Shown: positions 20,557 to 32,743, counted from the first letter of the stretch. The stretch is DNA of 64,000 bases from Prostheceraeus crozeri (GCA_907163375.1 CAJQUW010002221.1:62001-126000), one strand, 5' to 3'. A program made the numbers and translations. Notes: generated by a model not told the origin, from the sequence alone.

Positions 20557-22229
20557 GTGGGTTAATATGGGTTAATAATGATAATAACACAATATTTCAT
20601 AGTGATAGATTCTAATGTTTTAATACCATATGAATCCTTAAAAACTTGTTTAATTTTTTAGATATCGAAAAGTATATGCTATTTAGATATCATTGTTTGC
20701 TACATAGATATTTGGCCTGTTTCACTGTTTTATAATAATGACAATAACATAGTCGTAATTTGAGACGCAGGTTGCGACATGATTGAATTTCAAATCTAAA
20801 TTTAGTTCAAATGTATGTACAAAGCAAGTCAACGTTCTTCACTTACTTCACGATGACACACATGAAGCGTGCGTTAACACATGAGGAAAATCGGTGTAAA
20901 GTTTGCGCTATTCGCCTTGGCAAAGCTAAATACAATCTGACTGCAATTGTTCTTGAGCGAATACAACGATATTTTCGGAAAGACTATGATCCATCTGACA
21001 ATCGATTTCCATGTGACATATGCAGCAAGTGCAGATCCAATTTGATTGATATAAGTGCCGGCAAGAAGAAGATCGAAATTCTACCTGAACTTTATGATTA
21101 TATACACATTTTGCCCATCACTACCACGACGAGATCTAATCCTGTCCCATTATGTGACTGTGAAATATGCAATCTATCCCAGAAATCAGGCTGTATAACT
21201 CATCGGAGTAAGGGTCGCCCAAGAAGCATACCTTATGCCAGTATGCCGATTGTGCTATGCAGCTTCTGTAAATCAGAATACGGAAAAGGTATCAATCATA
21301 AGTGTACGCAAAGAAATCTACGTGATAATATGTTGCGAATGATAAACTCAAGTGATGACAATACACAACAGGCTGTCGCATCATCGACTATCAGGAAATC
21401 CTCGATTGACAATATCAGCAGTCTCTACTCCGGTGGTTCACATCCATTAAAAGTGAAAGTCCTCTCAAATAATACGAAAGATTCATCTCAATTCAACATC
21501 GATGATATTATGAAATTTCAAAATGCTACCTCGTCATCTAACAACGAAATTCGTCGAAAATTTGTTCCATTTGTCAGAAGTGTTCTCGGAAATGCATCAG
21601 TTGAATCGGATATTGGATCGAAACGTCGTGACAGAGATAATGACTGTCTGGACTTCTTCAGTTGTACAACATGTGAATTCGAGTGTACTGTCACCGAGGA
21701 TGGAACCTCAACCGTTTCCAAAGATCTTGTATACTGTACAAATATCACAGATTTTGTTAATTTCGTTTGTGAAAAGTGCAACTATGAAAAAACATCCGTC
21801 ACCTTTAAAATGGGAAATGATAGTGGCAGTGGCTGTCATAAGTTTTGCTTGAATATAATGTCCAATTCTGATACCAATAACGATTCAAAGAAACTGATCA
21901 ATAGGATAATGCTCGACACAAGTGTGAAGAGGCTTCTCATTGTTGCTATAAGTTACGATGTGAAAGAAACAGATTTTAATGTACGGCTAATCCTTAACCT
22001 GTTGAAGATCGATGAGATTGACTTTGAATATGTTTGTGCAGTCGACCTGAAAATGGCGAACATTTTATGTGGACTGTAATCACACTCAAGCAGTTTTCCG
22101 TGTGTATATTGCAACTGTCCGAAGATGGAATTCTCCGACAAGGAAAAATTCAGATCGGGAAAAAAAATCCAATGAGGACTATAGGTGAGATAAGGAAAGA
22201 TACTGATGACTACATGAATGTACGACATA

Positions 22230-23967
22230 CGTGGTGTGATCCAAAATGTCCCGGACTAACCTACTTGCAGATAACCTGTGATAACGAATACTACTTCAGA
22301 TGTAAATTTAGGTCTTTAAGGCATGAGAAATATGGTCGCCGAAATTTTTCCGGTCAGTTTTCTATTTTTAAAAAATATTTTTACATTTTAACATGAATTT
22401 CTGTATTTTCTGAATTGATCGAGATCCGATTTGTCTTATTGTTATAGCTAGATTGATTTTGATTTGTACCTTATTTGACGGATATCTTTGCCATGAATAT
22501 TGCACGTCTTTTGTTAATTGCTTCATGTGTTACGATATCAATCAGTGAAGTTCATTCAGCACGCATTCATTAAGAAATCCGTGTCAACGATGGTTCTTTG
22601 TTCTATCAGTTTTCATGATGGATGTGACAAGCGTGTCTTCAGTCGAATATCGCAGTGTGATACGATACCTCCTGATCCGCGGCTTCGCTAATGGTGACAT
22701 TCTAAAGGAATGAAGCCTGGCATATGGAAGCAAAGCTCCATCGAGAACTACTGCTTATTTCTGGATAAGCGAATTTAAACGCGGAAGACAATCTGTGGAG
22801 CAAGATTTTTCAACTGTTGGTCGGCCTCAGCAGATTCCGGAAGAGAAATCGAGTCAGTGCGATGAAGTGATTACAGCACACAGAAGGATAACCATCCGTG
22901 AGTTGTCAAGAGAGTTGCGAATCAGTTATCACTCCTGTCATGACATCATCGAAAGACTTGGATATCGCAAACTGGCATCACGTTTCGTACCGAAGTTTCT
23001 GTCACCTGAAATGAAGGAGAACAGACTTCTGGCGGCACAGTCAAATTTGGATCTCCTCGAAATGCACGGAGATCAGTTTCTGAACTGCATCCTTACAGAG
23101 GATGAAACACCTTTAAGTTTGTATCTGCCTCAAAGTAAGCGAGAATCTGCAGAGTGGCGAAAATCAGGCGAGTCTGCCCCTTTGAAAATGCGATCCGGAA
23201 CATCACATCGCCGGTCGTTGATGCTGACGGTCTTTTGGAACGCTTCGGGAATCCAACTGGTTGACTTTGCGGATAAAGGAGTAAGAATCAATAGCGAATA
23301 TTATTCCAATCTGTTATCTGAAGCGAGGAAGAAAATAAGAAAGCCACGAAACATTCCCCTCTACTTGCTTCATGACAATGCTCCGATTCACACCTCGCAG
23401 GAGACAACCAATGCCTTAACGAGAAACGGATTTCAACTATTGAGCCATCCTCCTTATTCACCTGACTTGGCCCCAAGTGACTTCTATCTGTTTAGATTCC
23501 TCAAAAAGCATCTTCGTGGACACCATTTTGAATCGCCAGTTGAACTGCGGGATGCAGTTACTGAGTTTTTTGATTCTTTGACACCGGAATTTTTTCATAA
23601 AGCTTTTTGTGAATTGAGACTTCGTTGGCAAAAAGTGACGAATGCTAACGGCTCATACATTGAAAAGTAAACTGTTTTCTGGAACAAAACATTTGTTTTT
23701 CCGTTAATTATTAGTCAGGTTATTAGTGATAGCTTAACTGTCAAGTTAATCTAAATATATTAATTCTAAATCGCTAGAATTTATAGGAAAATCTTGAAAT
23801 TCAGACAAAAATGTTTGAAAATTTTGAAAAAATAGAAAACTGACCGGAAAAATTTCGGCAACCATATTTCTCATGCCTTAAAGACCTAAATTTACATCTG
23901 AAGTAGTATTCTTTATCACAGGTTATCTGCAAGTAGGTTAGTCCGGGACATTTTGGATCACACCACG
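22230..23967 (+). mobile_element. mariner-like element, 1.74 kb, ~140-bp TIRs, TA duplication
   Basis: TA at 22228-22229 and 23968-23969. The ends begin CGTGGTGTGATCC and the inverted match runs about 140 bp (to 'gaccggaaaa..tttctattttt'). The single transposase gene lies at 22615-23670. It is inserted in the RAG1-like copy 2 gene and looks young from its near-intact gene and well-matched ends. Confidence 0.92.
22615..23670 (+). pseudogene. mariner transposase, one in-frame stop
   Basis: 351 codons from MMDVTSVSS (22615). The paired helix-turn-helix region (ITIRELSRELRISYHSCHDI) is followed by the DD34D core: LTEDET, LLHDNAPIHTS and HPPYSPDLAPSDFYLF, the last being the mariner signature. TGA at 22711-22713 (after DILKE) is the only break seen; without it the frame is open from 22714 to the stop at 23668-23670. 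Confidence 0.92.
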
Positions 23968-25135
23968 TATATACAACGAGAAGGCATCTGCTAAAGAGTT
24001 CAGGAGTTGTGTAAATCATCCGATGATCCACGGAAGTGATAGTGAAATGCTTGTAAGCTTACACTTGATTCCCCCACTAGAACTTCATTTACTTCTTCGT
24101 GTAGTAAACAAAATATTCAAGGAATTGCAAACGGCCGTTCCCAATATTGCTGAGGAAGGGCTAAACAAGCTTGGAATAGTTCAGCCCATACATCACGGTG
24201 GGGAATTTACCGGAAATATGTGCCGAAAGTTATTGAAAAGTGCTCATGTTCTAATTGAAATTGGTAATAGATCGAATCAAGCATCGTTAATAAATCTATT
24301 TGGATCAACATTAGTCGCATTTGACAACGTTGTCGGCCATTCTTTCGGAAAACAACTTTGTCCTGTCTTTCAAAACTCTGTTAAAACCTTTGAAAACTTA
24401 TATCTCCAAACGGGGATGACTGTGACAACTGCAGCTCATATTGTAATGGTGAATTTAATTCAATTTTGTAAGCTTAAAAAATGCGGACTATCACGTTTTA
24501 GTGAGCAGGCATCAGAAGCTGTTCACTCGGATTTTGACACTATGTGGAAATCAGGAGGAAAAGTAAGTCACAATAATGAAAATTATGGAACGAATCTTCT
24601 TCACTGCGTAATTCGATACAACTCTCGCCATTTGTAAACTTCATGCACATCAAACCTCGTTGATAAGATGATGTAATAGGGCCTACATAGAATTTAATTT
24701 AATCACAAAAGACTTTTCGATATCTAAAATTAAACAAGTTTTTAAGGATTCATATGGTATTATAACATTAGAATCTATCACTATCAAATACTGTGTTATT
24801 ATCATTATTAATAAACCTTGAATCAGGCCAGATATCTATGTAAAATAGCAAAAAAAGCTTCATGCAAATTGTCAATTCTAGTGGAATACTATTCCCGATA
24901 TCTAATAAGGTCAGATTTACAATAGCATTAAGTTTGAAGAAATTAGTCCAAAAAGTTAGTAGTAAAAAATTGAAGATTTGGACACAATCCGATATCTATG
25001 ATTTTCTCGCAAGAAGCTCATTCAGGATTTGAACGACATATCACATGAGTATCTATGGGTATAGTGTAGTTCAAAAATGAACTTCGTTTTGGGGTCGTAT
25101 TTTTTATGTTTAGATTCAACTTCCGGTGAACCGTG

Positions 25136-25829
25136 CTATCATTTTCCTCTCTAAACCCAGGAAAATAGGACCAAACTGAGCTTTCTCCTGCATTTTTCTC
25201 ACTCTTAGCTTTCAAATGAGCTATCACACGACTTTCTACGATCTCTAGAACCAAAGTTGGAAGTCTGACAGGAGGGGGGGGGAGACGTCCTCGAAATTTT
25301 TCTCTCCTATGTCGCTGGAAACATCCTTCCTAACCCAAAATTTCACGTAGATTCCGAATCTAGCCTCTGTTTTCCCATCCGAGGCCTCCTTCATGCCGAA
25401 AAACGACTTTTCTCATCCAAAAACCACCAACACCCGCCTTTTTCCAACTCTGCCGTTTTCTGAGATTCCACCCCTTGCTGCTCCTCCTTCCATCCTTCCC
25501 AACCCAAAATTTCACGTAGATTCCGAATCTGAACTCCAATTTCCCATCCAAACCCTCCTTCATGACGAAAAACGACCTTTCTCATCCCAAAACCACCAAA
25601 ACCCACCTTTTCTCACTCCATCCTTCCGAGATTCCTCCCCTACCCTCACTGGAAAACTCTTCCTTCCTTCCAGAGGGGGGGTAGGGAACGGTTTCCTCCT
25701 CTCGGACCCATTCCTCCCAGCACATCCTTGGCCAACTCCCTTCCTCTCGCCAGAGAGGGGGGAGGCTGAGTCAGCATGATGACTCATCGTTGCGCATTTT
25801 GTCCTTGCGCCTGGGATGGGATTACTACT
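25136..25829. repeat. Polinton A right terminal repeat, outer part and terminus
   Basis: Resumes the terminal-repeat unit after the RAG1-like insertion ('ctcactcttagctttcaaatgagc', G-tracts at 25265-25285, 25672-25682 and 25755-25763). It ends ...GGGATTACTACT at 25829, parallel to Polinton B's ...GCTTACTACT at 63725. The expected target duplicate would be CATGCG (25830-25835), but the left end is out of view. Confidence 0.7.
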
Positions 25830-26614
25830 CATGCGAAACGTACGAAACTTCTCAGTAGCAATGGCTGCTTTTGACGATATCAGAAGTCAACGTTTCTGTA
25901 TCAGAAGTCCACATTCTCCGCTTCATCACTGTAATGTTTGAGGAGGTGCTGGTTCATAGTGTGAACTGTCTATAGGCGCTGACTAGTTTCTCTTCTTTAT
26001 TCTACTCTTATTCTTTTACTCTTTTTCTCTTCCCTTTCAAATTCATTACAAGGACAAGCCAACGTATGCGAAAATGACATAAATGTTGTAGTAAATAGAT
26101 ATGTCGTGGTACCTTGTTAACTCTAGCAGGATCGGGTGATTTCTGGCGTCGTAGGGACGTCCTCCAATTTTCCGTGTTCCGATGGATAATGCTTTTCTTG
26201 AAAACACGGTTACTATATATTTTGAGTCTCCTTTTTCGAATGGTAGTGTCTATTTTGCTTGATTCGAAGACCTTCATACCAAAAATTCGAATTTAGAATT
26301 TGTATTTTCAATTTTTTTCTTTTTTTAATGAATCTATGTATTTTTTTACCCTATAAATTGCAGCTTAAGTATTCATGCACACTTTTACTCAAGTATATCT
26401 ATATGGTGTTAGAAGTATGATATTCTACGCTAATTTCAGTACTATAAATAGAACTTTGAAATTTGAACGTGACTAATGTCTTTTCATGTATTTTTGCATT
26501 TTTCCATCTTTACAGATGACTCGTTCTCATAACTTATTCGCTGTCCAAATGCAATCTTTGAATGGTGATATGTATTTTGCATCAATCTGTGGGCTTATGA
26601 TATTATTCTATGGG
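25830..26614. other. Host-type intergenic DNA, nothing recognised
   Basis: AT-rich. No convincing open frame, RNA gene or repeat. Confidence 0.4.
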
Positions 26615-27904
26615 CACTAGGTGACATGCCACGCTCAATTACGCGTAATTACACATCCGTGGCTATGAGTGACATTGCTGCAACATCTGTCGGCATATTG
26701 AGAATGAAGAAGTCATTTCTTCAGATTATCTATCAATAGTGCATATTAATGCATGCTATATTTCTACATTCTGTAAATTTGAAAACATCTTGTTAATCGC
26801 TGCATTTTATTTTGAAAATAATCACCGGGCCTGAAAGGTCTCATTTTATCTGGGCCTAGCAGAAATTCTCAGCAGTCCTATCAGAACATCAGAATATCAG
26901 AACGTTTATTCTCAAACTGAAAACACGGTTCTCTTGGCTGATAAAATGATCAACAATATGATTCGTAAGCCTAGTTGCTATACCGTGAATGAGAAAAACG
27001 TGATTGCTATAAAAATATCACTCAAATTATATTGTAGACATACAGAATTGTAACTTTATCTTTCTGTAATTAATCAAATCTGCCACCCTATTGGACAGAT
27101 TAACTTCTATGCATGGCAAGCTTTTTGGGGCAACTTTGTGATTTCATCGAAAAAACATTGCTATTTCATTGACAAGTATAGTGAACTACACAGCAAATTG
27201 AAATTACAAATTTTATTCAGTTGAAATCAGCTGATATTAAAATATGGATAACCAAATTTTCAGGAGTGTTGGCAATGATTTGAAGAAGACTGTTTATTTC
27301 GGCCATTCAAAGAATCACAAAATCTTTGCATTATGAAAAAGATGTCGGGAAGATCAGTCAGCATGTCAGCCAATATTGTCCACGTTCAATTGTTTTCGTG
27401 AGAACTACAGACCACAGCTAACACCGCACCATAGGTGACATGCCACACTCAATCACGCGTAATTCACGCGCAAACTACGCGTAATTACACATGACCCTAA
27501 GCATCCGTGGCTATGCGGGATATTGCTGCAATATCTGTTATATAAGCTAGTATAGTTGGCAGTCCTGTTATATAGACTTTGCGTCTCATGTGTCTGCATG
27601 TATCAGAGGCTAAACAATGTTATAGGACCTCAATTTCATGCTCAGGGAAGACAGAACATGCTTAGCAGTTCATCCGTGGTTCAAGCGGCAACGCATCAGA
27701 CAACCGTAGACGACACGCAAACTATAAACGCTCGCCCGCGCGTATTCATAAACATTCCCCATATTTTAACAGCATCAGATCAAGTGATTTCTGACTCTTA
27801 GTGCAGCGCGTATGTACGCGGGTAGAGGAATAGAATGTCCTTAACCACGGATGTTTGGGTGCTCCGTAAATACGCGTGAATTACACGTGGCATGTCACCT
27901 AGTG
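26615..27904. mobile_element. Inverted-repeat non-autonomous element (CACTAGGTGACATGCCACG ends)
   Basis: Left end CACTAGGTGACATGCCACG at 26615; right end is its inverse at 27886-27904. Both have nearby 'acgcgtaattacac' and 'catccgtgg' words. A second copy of the left end lies inside at about 27431 in the same orientation, so a second element or a duplication is nested. No transposase frame is recognised, and no clear target duplication is seen. Confidence 0.65.
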
Positions 27905-29329
27905 TATCTAAAACTTCAAATCGAAACTTCATATTTTCACATTTTACAAGTACATGTATACATTGCATGCACAATTATACATGAACAAGTTACATGTACT
28001 CATCGTGGGAGGTAAGATGAATGTGTATATGTCATGTAAGTATGATACAGAATACAGATAATGCCTATCTAAATGAAAACTATCAATTTTCTAAAAAGTA
28101 CATTAAAAATGACCTTAAAGTGAGTCAATTTTGCCCAAATTTTTACAGAAAGTTCAACATGCATGCAAACTAAAAGTCACAAAACATCAAACTTCAATCT
28201 GACTTATTTCAGGAGATATAGAAAGAAGTTGATAAGGTCCCCCTGTCCTATTAGGGTTAAATCAACTCATGTATCGTGCCGGTGAGAAGTCTTCCGTAGA
28301 ATACAAATGACATAGCCATGCCTCTTTAGAACTACATTAATTCAGCGTGTCAGTTTTCTAGAAATGAAAATCACTTCAAAGCGATGAAGTGGACAGAATG
28401 CAGTGTTTAATTATAGCTGATCGGGATGATGCCGTCTCGATCCCGATCCCCGAGCCTCATCCCGACCTTCGATCCCGAACGTTGATCACGTACAGGTCCT
28501 CCATCTAGATCGTAAATAAGTACGAAATACTGAATAAGTCAAATTGTAAGTGCTACTGCTTTTAATGCGATATTTAATCAATTTGCGCTTTTAATTCATT
28601 TTGCCTATCATGGAGGGTGTGGCATAAAAAATGTGATTAATTCTAATGTGACATAATTTTCCAATTATCCAACAGAAACAAGCAAAGAAGGCCCAAGGAT
28701 AATTATAAAGTAATGCTTCATCAACATGTAGCAACATTTTTCTTGCCGAAGCTGTAGAAACATGTTTCATCTTGTGATTATGATATTTCTACATGCAGTA
28801 GGCCTACATATACCATCATCTTGTATAGATGTTAGCCGCTAAATAATGACGCGAATTCTCTAAAATAATTTTGCAAAGTCTTTGATATCTGATCGTTAAA
28901 AAGAGATAGTCATCTTGTCAGAACTGTTATCGCTGTCATTTATAGGATGTAATTCTCGTCTCTGTTTGTCGATATAGACGAGAATTAAGAATGGGCCTAA
29001 GATGAGAAGCCAGTAACCTTGCAGCCATTGCTGGAATGACAAAACAGTTGTTCAACGCTTTCAGATTCCTGCAAAAAAGAGTTCGCTAACATGTTCGTAG
29101 ACTTTATCACTGAATGCATTGCGATATGTGACCAACAGGTCCAACGACTGTACATTCATGACTTATTGTTTGACTGTAGAGAGGGCCGTGAAAGTAGAGG
29201 TAGCTGTGAGAAAAGCTGTTGTGAAGGTCGAAGTAGAGGCGTCCTCTTTGCTTGTAAGCGCAGGCGGGTTCATGTTACAGCTTTGAGGCAGGAACGGATA
29301 TGGCTGTTGCAAAAGTCGTCTCCTGCTCG
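27905..29329. other. Intergenic, nothing recognised
   Basis: AT-rich. A short run of 'gatcccga' words lies at 28437-28483. Open frames here are short and without recognisable motifs. Confidence 0.35.
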
Positions 29330-29560
29330 AATTGTACAGATGATTTGTAGTTGTCCCCTCAACACTGTCAACCTCCCTCGAATTGCTTAGATGATTGTCC
29401 CCTCATCACTGTCAACCTCCCTCGCATTGTCTTGATGATTGTCCCCTCATCACTGTCAACCTTCATCGAATTGTCTTGATGATTGTCCCCTCATCACTGT
29501 CAACCTCCATCGAATTGTCTTGATGATCTGTATTTGTCCTCTCATCCAGGAGCAATCAAA
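29330..29560. repeat. Minisatellite, 4-5 units of ~51 bp
   Basis: Units read approximately 'gattgtcccctcatcactgtcaacct' followed by 'ccatcgaattgtcttgat'. A degenerate outlier lies at about 30310-30370. The reading frame through it is open but repetitive and I do not call it a gene. Confidence 0.75.
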
Positions 29561-30670
29561 AATTAATTGGGATGCTTGTATTGCTGGTAGAAATAATTTA
29601 TTTTATTTTGGTGATTCGCTACAATCAATTATTACAATCAACTGCAATTATTTTCAGAGTGAGGTTCTTATATCGTTGACGTTGACGTCATCTTTATCCT
29701 AGCATATTGACGTCTCTTGTGTCTTGTGCTATTTAAGAACCTTTTGTAACCCACTGTAGTTGGAAATATTGAATAGGTTTATATCTATCATGCTCATTGT
29801 TCACATACAGATTGGTTACTCTGGTCAAGTAAGGTTCACACATTGTTTAGATTGTTCAACACCATCTACTGTCTCACCGCTATTGTTTCGAAGAGGATTG
29901 ACTGCTATCGGCTAGAAACTACGGTAGCATCATTCGCATTGATGTAGATGAGTCATCTGAGTTGCTTGTCAGATAGACCATCAATGACTGCACCTTTTAG
30001 TATTCTCAGACTTCAAACTCAGATAAAGTTGTTAAAAATGAATTTTCTGTACTGTGCTTTCCTTCGAAAACAAACTACAGTATGTGCGAGCTTTTTAAGA
30101 CATTGTGTCGTGTACTTGTGTGATTTTCGTAGCTGATGTACAAAGCATTGTTACTTGTCATTGCCATATTTACGTAAGTTTGTATAAAGCGAATTTGTAA
30201 TAAATGAATTATATTTGCATCAGTTAGCAATCAATTCATTGCAAACAATTAATTTTTAATTAAGAAATTAGTTTTCACTGTTTTAATAATCAATTTTAAT
30301 TAATCATTGATGGCCCCTGTCCTCATAACCGTCAACTTCCTTTGAATTGAGAAAAATTGTCCTGACTCATTGTCAATGATTCAAAAGTAAAAGAAAGCAA
30401 AGTTGACTTATGTTAGTTTTAGGATAAATAAATTCCAATTAGTTTCTATCTTCAGAGAACTTAAGTTGGTACTGGTATTCAAGTTCCTTGAAGATAGCTA
30501 CGTGAAGAAGGCAGAATCAATTGGAATTTATCTAGCTGTTGCAAACATTTTATAAGTTGGCATTCCTTTAATTTTGAATTACTCCCTCGAATTGTCTAGA
30601 CTTAAACTTGTTCATTTTTTATCGAATTCTGACAATGCTTTGTATAAGCTTCTTTCCTAGTCATTATGGA

Positions 30671-30774
30671 AGTGTATTTTCAGAACTGATGACGAAATCG
30701 TTATGTATCTTCCAGAGAGTAAATATACGTCGATGATCGATATTGCTAGCTTTGATCGATGTGTTGTCAGGGTG
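30671..30774 (+). repeat. ~100-bp direct repeat, copy 1
   Basis: Begins 'agtgtattttcagaactgat' and ends 'gtgttgtcagggtg'. A near-identical copy lies at 32644-32743. The two flank the TTAA element, so this is a local duplication that the element later split, or one that formed around it. Confidence 0.8.
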
Positions 30775-30820
30775 TATTTAGGTGTGTTCAGGGTTGTTGC
30801 CTGATTTCGCTGTCTGTTAA

Positions 30821-32636
30821 CCCTCAGAGATCTGAGCTTTTTCACACCCTCTGAGACCTGAGGGGGGGTTCAGTGGACCCCTTCAACATATTCTTAGTTT
30901 ACCTGCTTATATCGATATCAAAACATTAGGAAAGTTGATTTTAAGTAAAACAATGATGTTTGCGTGTAGCAGGTCGGTCGGTATAATGAATCTCTTGAGT
31001 GACTTTCAGCCTTCTCAGTAAACACGTGCGAAAATATGGTGTTTTTGTAAGTCAACCACATTTAGTACAGCATCATTTGTACTAGGAGGCGGCTCCACGA
31101 TATTTTGGGTCACCATAAAGCCTCAGATAGTTGATTTTCATGAAATTGATTTAATTCATGCAGCTAATCCTTTCCATTTGTACATTCCTTCAAATTTATC
31201 CAAAGCTATCAGAAATAGACCTAAAATGAGTCAAAATTGCTGTACTTCTAGAACCAAAAACAGCTGTGGAGATCTCAAACTTATCATTACTGCTGTGAAA
31301 AGTTTGTCATCAACCAGTTTTTGGTGCTCAACTATGAATATAATGATAGCTTTCATTTCGGACATCGATTTATGTCGACTTTGAAGCAATATCTAGCCCG
31401 ATCAACTTTTGCAGACAAAGTAACGCCAATGAATACATCATATTTATTTATTTCTCCTGAGCGCTTTCGCGGCCTCTCATCACGAGGAGTACGACCGTTG
31501 TGACATAAACACAGACATGTAAGCTACAGAAAATCAGTTCACGTAATGTCAATTCACCTCGTACACAATCACTGTCATAGTATCATCGACCAGAACACAT
31601 GAAAATAATGACAAGCAATGTTACACAGACAATACAATAAAAGTCATGAAATAAATAAATAAAAAAATTGAACAATCACTGAATTAATGATAATAATTAA
31701 TACCAAGAAAAATAAATGGGAAAAAAGGGGCAAAAAGTGAAGTAAATAACAAACTAGTTAGCACCATGGTAAAGAAAGGGAATGTTTCAGTTCCTTTTGC
31801 ACACAGAGGGGTGGACGCATGTGTGATATGTAAAGAGACTCTAAAATAGGTAAAAGAAAAGAATACTTTGAGAAACTCAAAACACAAAAGTAAGAAGAAA
31901 AAACGTTGCCAATAAAGCGATTACAAGAAATGATATGTCTACATATAGCACTGGACGGAGCAACAGAAGAACGAGCAACCTCCAGCCACTTGGGAAAGTG
32001 TTCACGCATGCGAATCCCGAGACACCTCTCAGTGCGCCCTGTGTCCGCAGTCACATGTGAACTTGTATATGAGACAGGCGCGACTAAGAGGTGGTACGGG
32101 ATCCTTCAGACGTGGTACAGGAATACGTCTAGTGTGGCACACAAGCGCAGGCTCTGCAGCTGGATACACTGTTTGAGTCAATGACACAACACGTCGACGT
32201 ATAAATTTCAGAGCATGGTCTCTGAAATTCATATAGGCCAATCAGTCACGCGAGATCATGTGCGAAAGCAAAATATTCACATTTTGCGATCTTCCAACAC
32301 ATATTGCACATCTACGAGCATGATGCAAACAATAAATAAATGACTTTCACTCTTTATACACCATCGTGGACATGTTCGAAATCATTTTTCATCTAATTAC
32401 AAAAATTTTGTGATGGAATTTCTACACCCTCTGAGACCTGAGGGGGGTTCAGTGGACCCCTTGGCCTATCTGGCATACTTCTACTGATTCAATTGAAATG
32501 AAATAACACATGCAGATTCACTGTCAGAAATGATGATTTTGTATGGGCTTGAGTGGTTGATATATCGTCAGCGTAAAAAATGAAATAGAAAAATGTGGCT
32601 CCGGGGTCCACTGGACCCCCCTCAGGTCTCTGAGGG
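30821..32636. mobile_element. piggyBac-like non-autonomous element, 1.8 kb, TTAA duplication
   Basis: TTAA at 30817-30820 and 32637-32640. The ends read CCCTCAGAGATCTGAG and its inverse CTCAGGTCTCTGAGGG. A subterminal copy of the end motif (ACACCCTCTGAGACCTGAGG) occurs at both sides (30846 and 32425). There is no piggyBac transposase inside; instead it carries a Penelope-like 3' fragment on the minus strand. Confidence 0.8.
31690..32241 (-). pseudogene. Penelope-like retroelement 3' fragment (GIY-YIG region)
   Basis: Reads RIPVPRLKDPVPPL, LIYKFTCDCG, GRTERCLGIRMREHFP, then SAICRHIISCN and PPLCVQKE, the C-terminal pattern of Penelope-like elements where a GIY-YIG endonuclease follows the reverse transcriptase. 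The frame shifts once at about 32030-32055. No reverse-transcriptase core is seen nearby, so this is a 5'-truncated piece. Confidence 0.55.
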
Positions 32637-32643
32637 TTAAATA

Positions 32644-32743
32644 AGTGTATTTTCAGAACTGATGACGAAATCGTTATGTATCTTCCAGAGAATATACGTC
32701 GATGATCGATATTGCTAGCTTTGATCGATGTGTTGTCAGGGTG
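32644..32743 (+). repeat. ~100-bp direct repeat, copy 2
   Basis: Near-identical to 30671-30774; starts 4 bp after the right TTAA of the 30821-32636 element. Confidence 0.8.

Larger units (their letters stand above)
17844..20571 (-). mobile_element. piggyBac element, 2.7 kb, TTAA duplication
   Basis: TTAA at 17840-17843 and 20572-20575 flank 13-bp inverted ends CCCATATTAACCC / GGGTTAATATGGG. Inside, each end has two copies of a TGTCAGTT..AACTGACA-type palindrome. The element carries one minus-strand transposase gene. It interrupts the left terminal repeat of the RAG1-like copy 2; the two halves of that arm match the uninterrupted right arm. Confidence 0.92.
20811..24637 (+). pseudogene. RAG1-like transposase, copy 2, split by a mariner
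   Basis: N-terminal zinc region: CKVC, CDICSKC, CDCEIC and CSFC pairs. Core: GNDSGSG (first Asp), AVDLKMAN (second Asp) with PCVYC 19 residues later, PPLELHLLLRVVN, and FSEQASEAVH (Glu). It matches copy 1 along its length, about 40% by eye. Breaks: TAA at 22077-22079, a one-base loss in the A-run at 22161-22167, and the mariner insertion at 22230-23967, whose removal with one TA leaves the flanking frames in phase. The second zinc His of copy 1 is Asn here. It is a distinct lineage from copy 1 and older. Confidence 0.8.
17515..25135 (+). mobile_element. RAG1-like (N-RAG-TP-like) transposon, copy 2, with long TIRs and two nested insertions
   Basis: Left arm 17515-17839 plus 20576-20745 is the inverted copy of right arm about 24705-25135. 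The outer ends read CACGGTTCACCG, i.e. they begin with CAC as RAG signal sequences and Transib ends do. TIRs are about 430-490 bp. Flanks are Polinton A terminal repeat on both sides. A 5-bp target duplication is not clear (CCTGC on the left, CTATC on the right). A piggyBac (17844-20571) lies in the left arm and a mariner (22230-23967) in the transposase gene. Confidence 0.8.
1..25829 (-). mobile_element. Polinton (Maverick) A, old, nested, left end outside window
   Basis: The gene set (integrase with chromodomain, packaging ATPase, adenain-like protease, jelly-roll capsid protein, small basic core-like proteins) defines a Polinton. Genes run right to left. The right terminus is placed at 25829 because the sequence ends in TTACTACT, matching the CTTACTACT end of Polinton B, and because the DNA before it is the same G-tract/repeat-unit terminal repeat. 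The left terminus and the DNA polymerase are not in the window. Other transposons are nested in it: a block at about 3482-8576 and a RAG1-like transposon at 17515-25135. It is broken, with well over a dozen breaks across its genes, and looks older than B because of decay and layered insertions. Confidence 0.85.

Noticed and set aside
17510-25140. 5-bp target duplication of RAG1-like copy 2 (CCTGC versus CTATC)
   Set aside because: Only two of five bases agree; not usable as evidence.
29091-29390. 99-codon plus-strand frame
   Set aside because: No motif, partly in the minisatellite, no supporting signals.
29330-29560. Possible CRISPR array or repeat protein gene
   Set aside because: A simple ~51-bp minisatellite; the frame through it has no domain.
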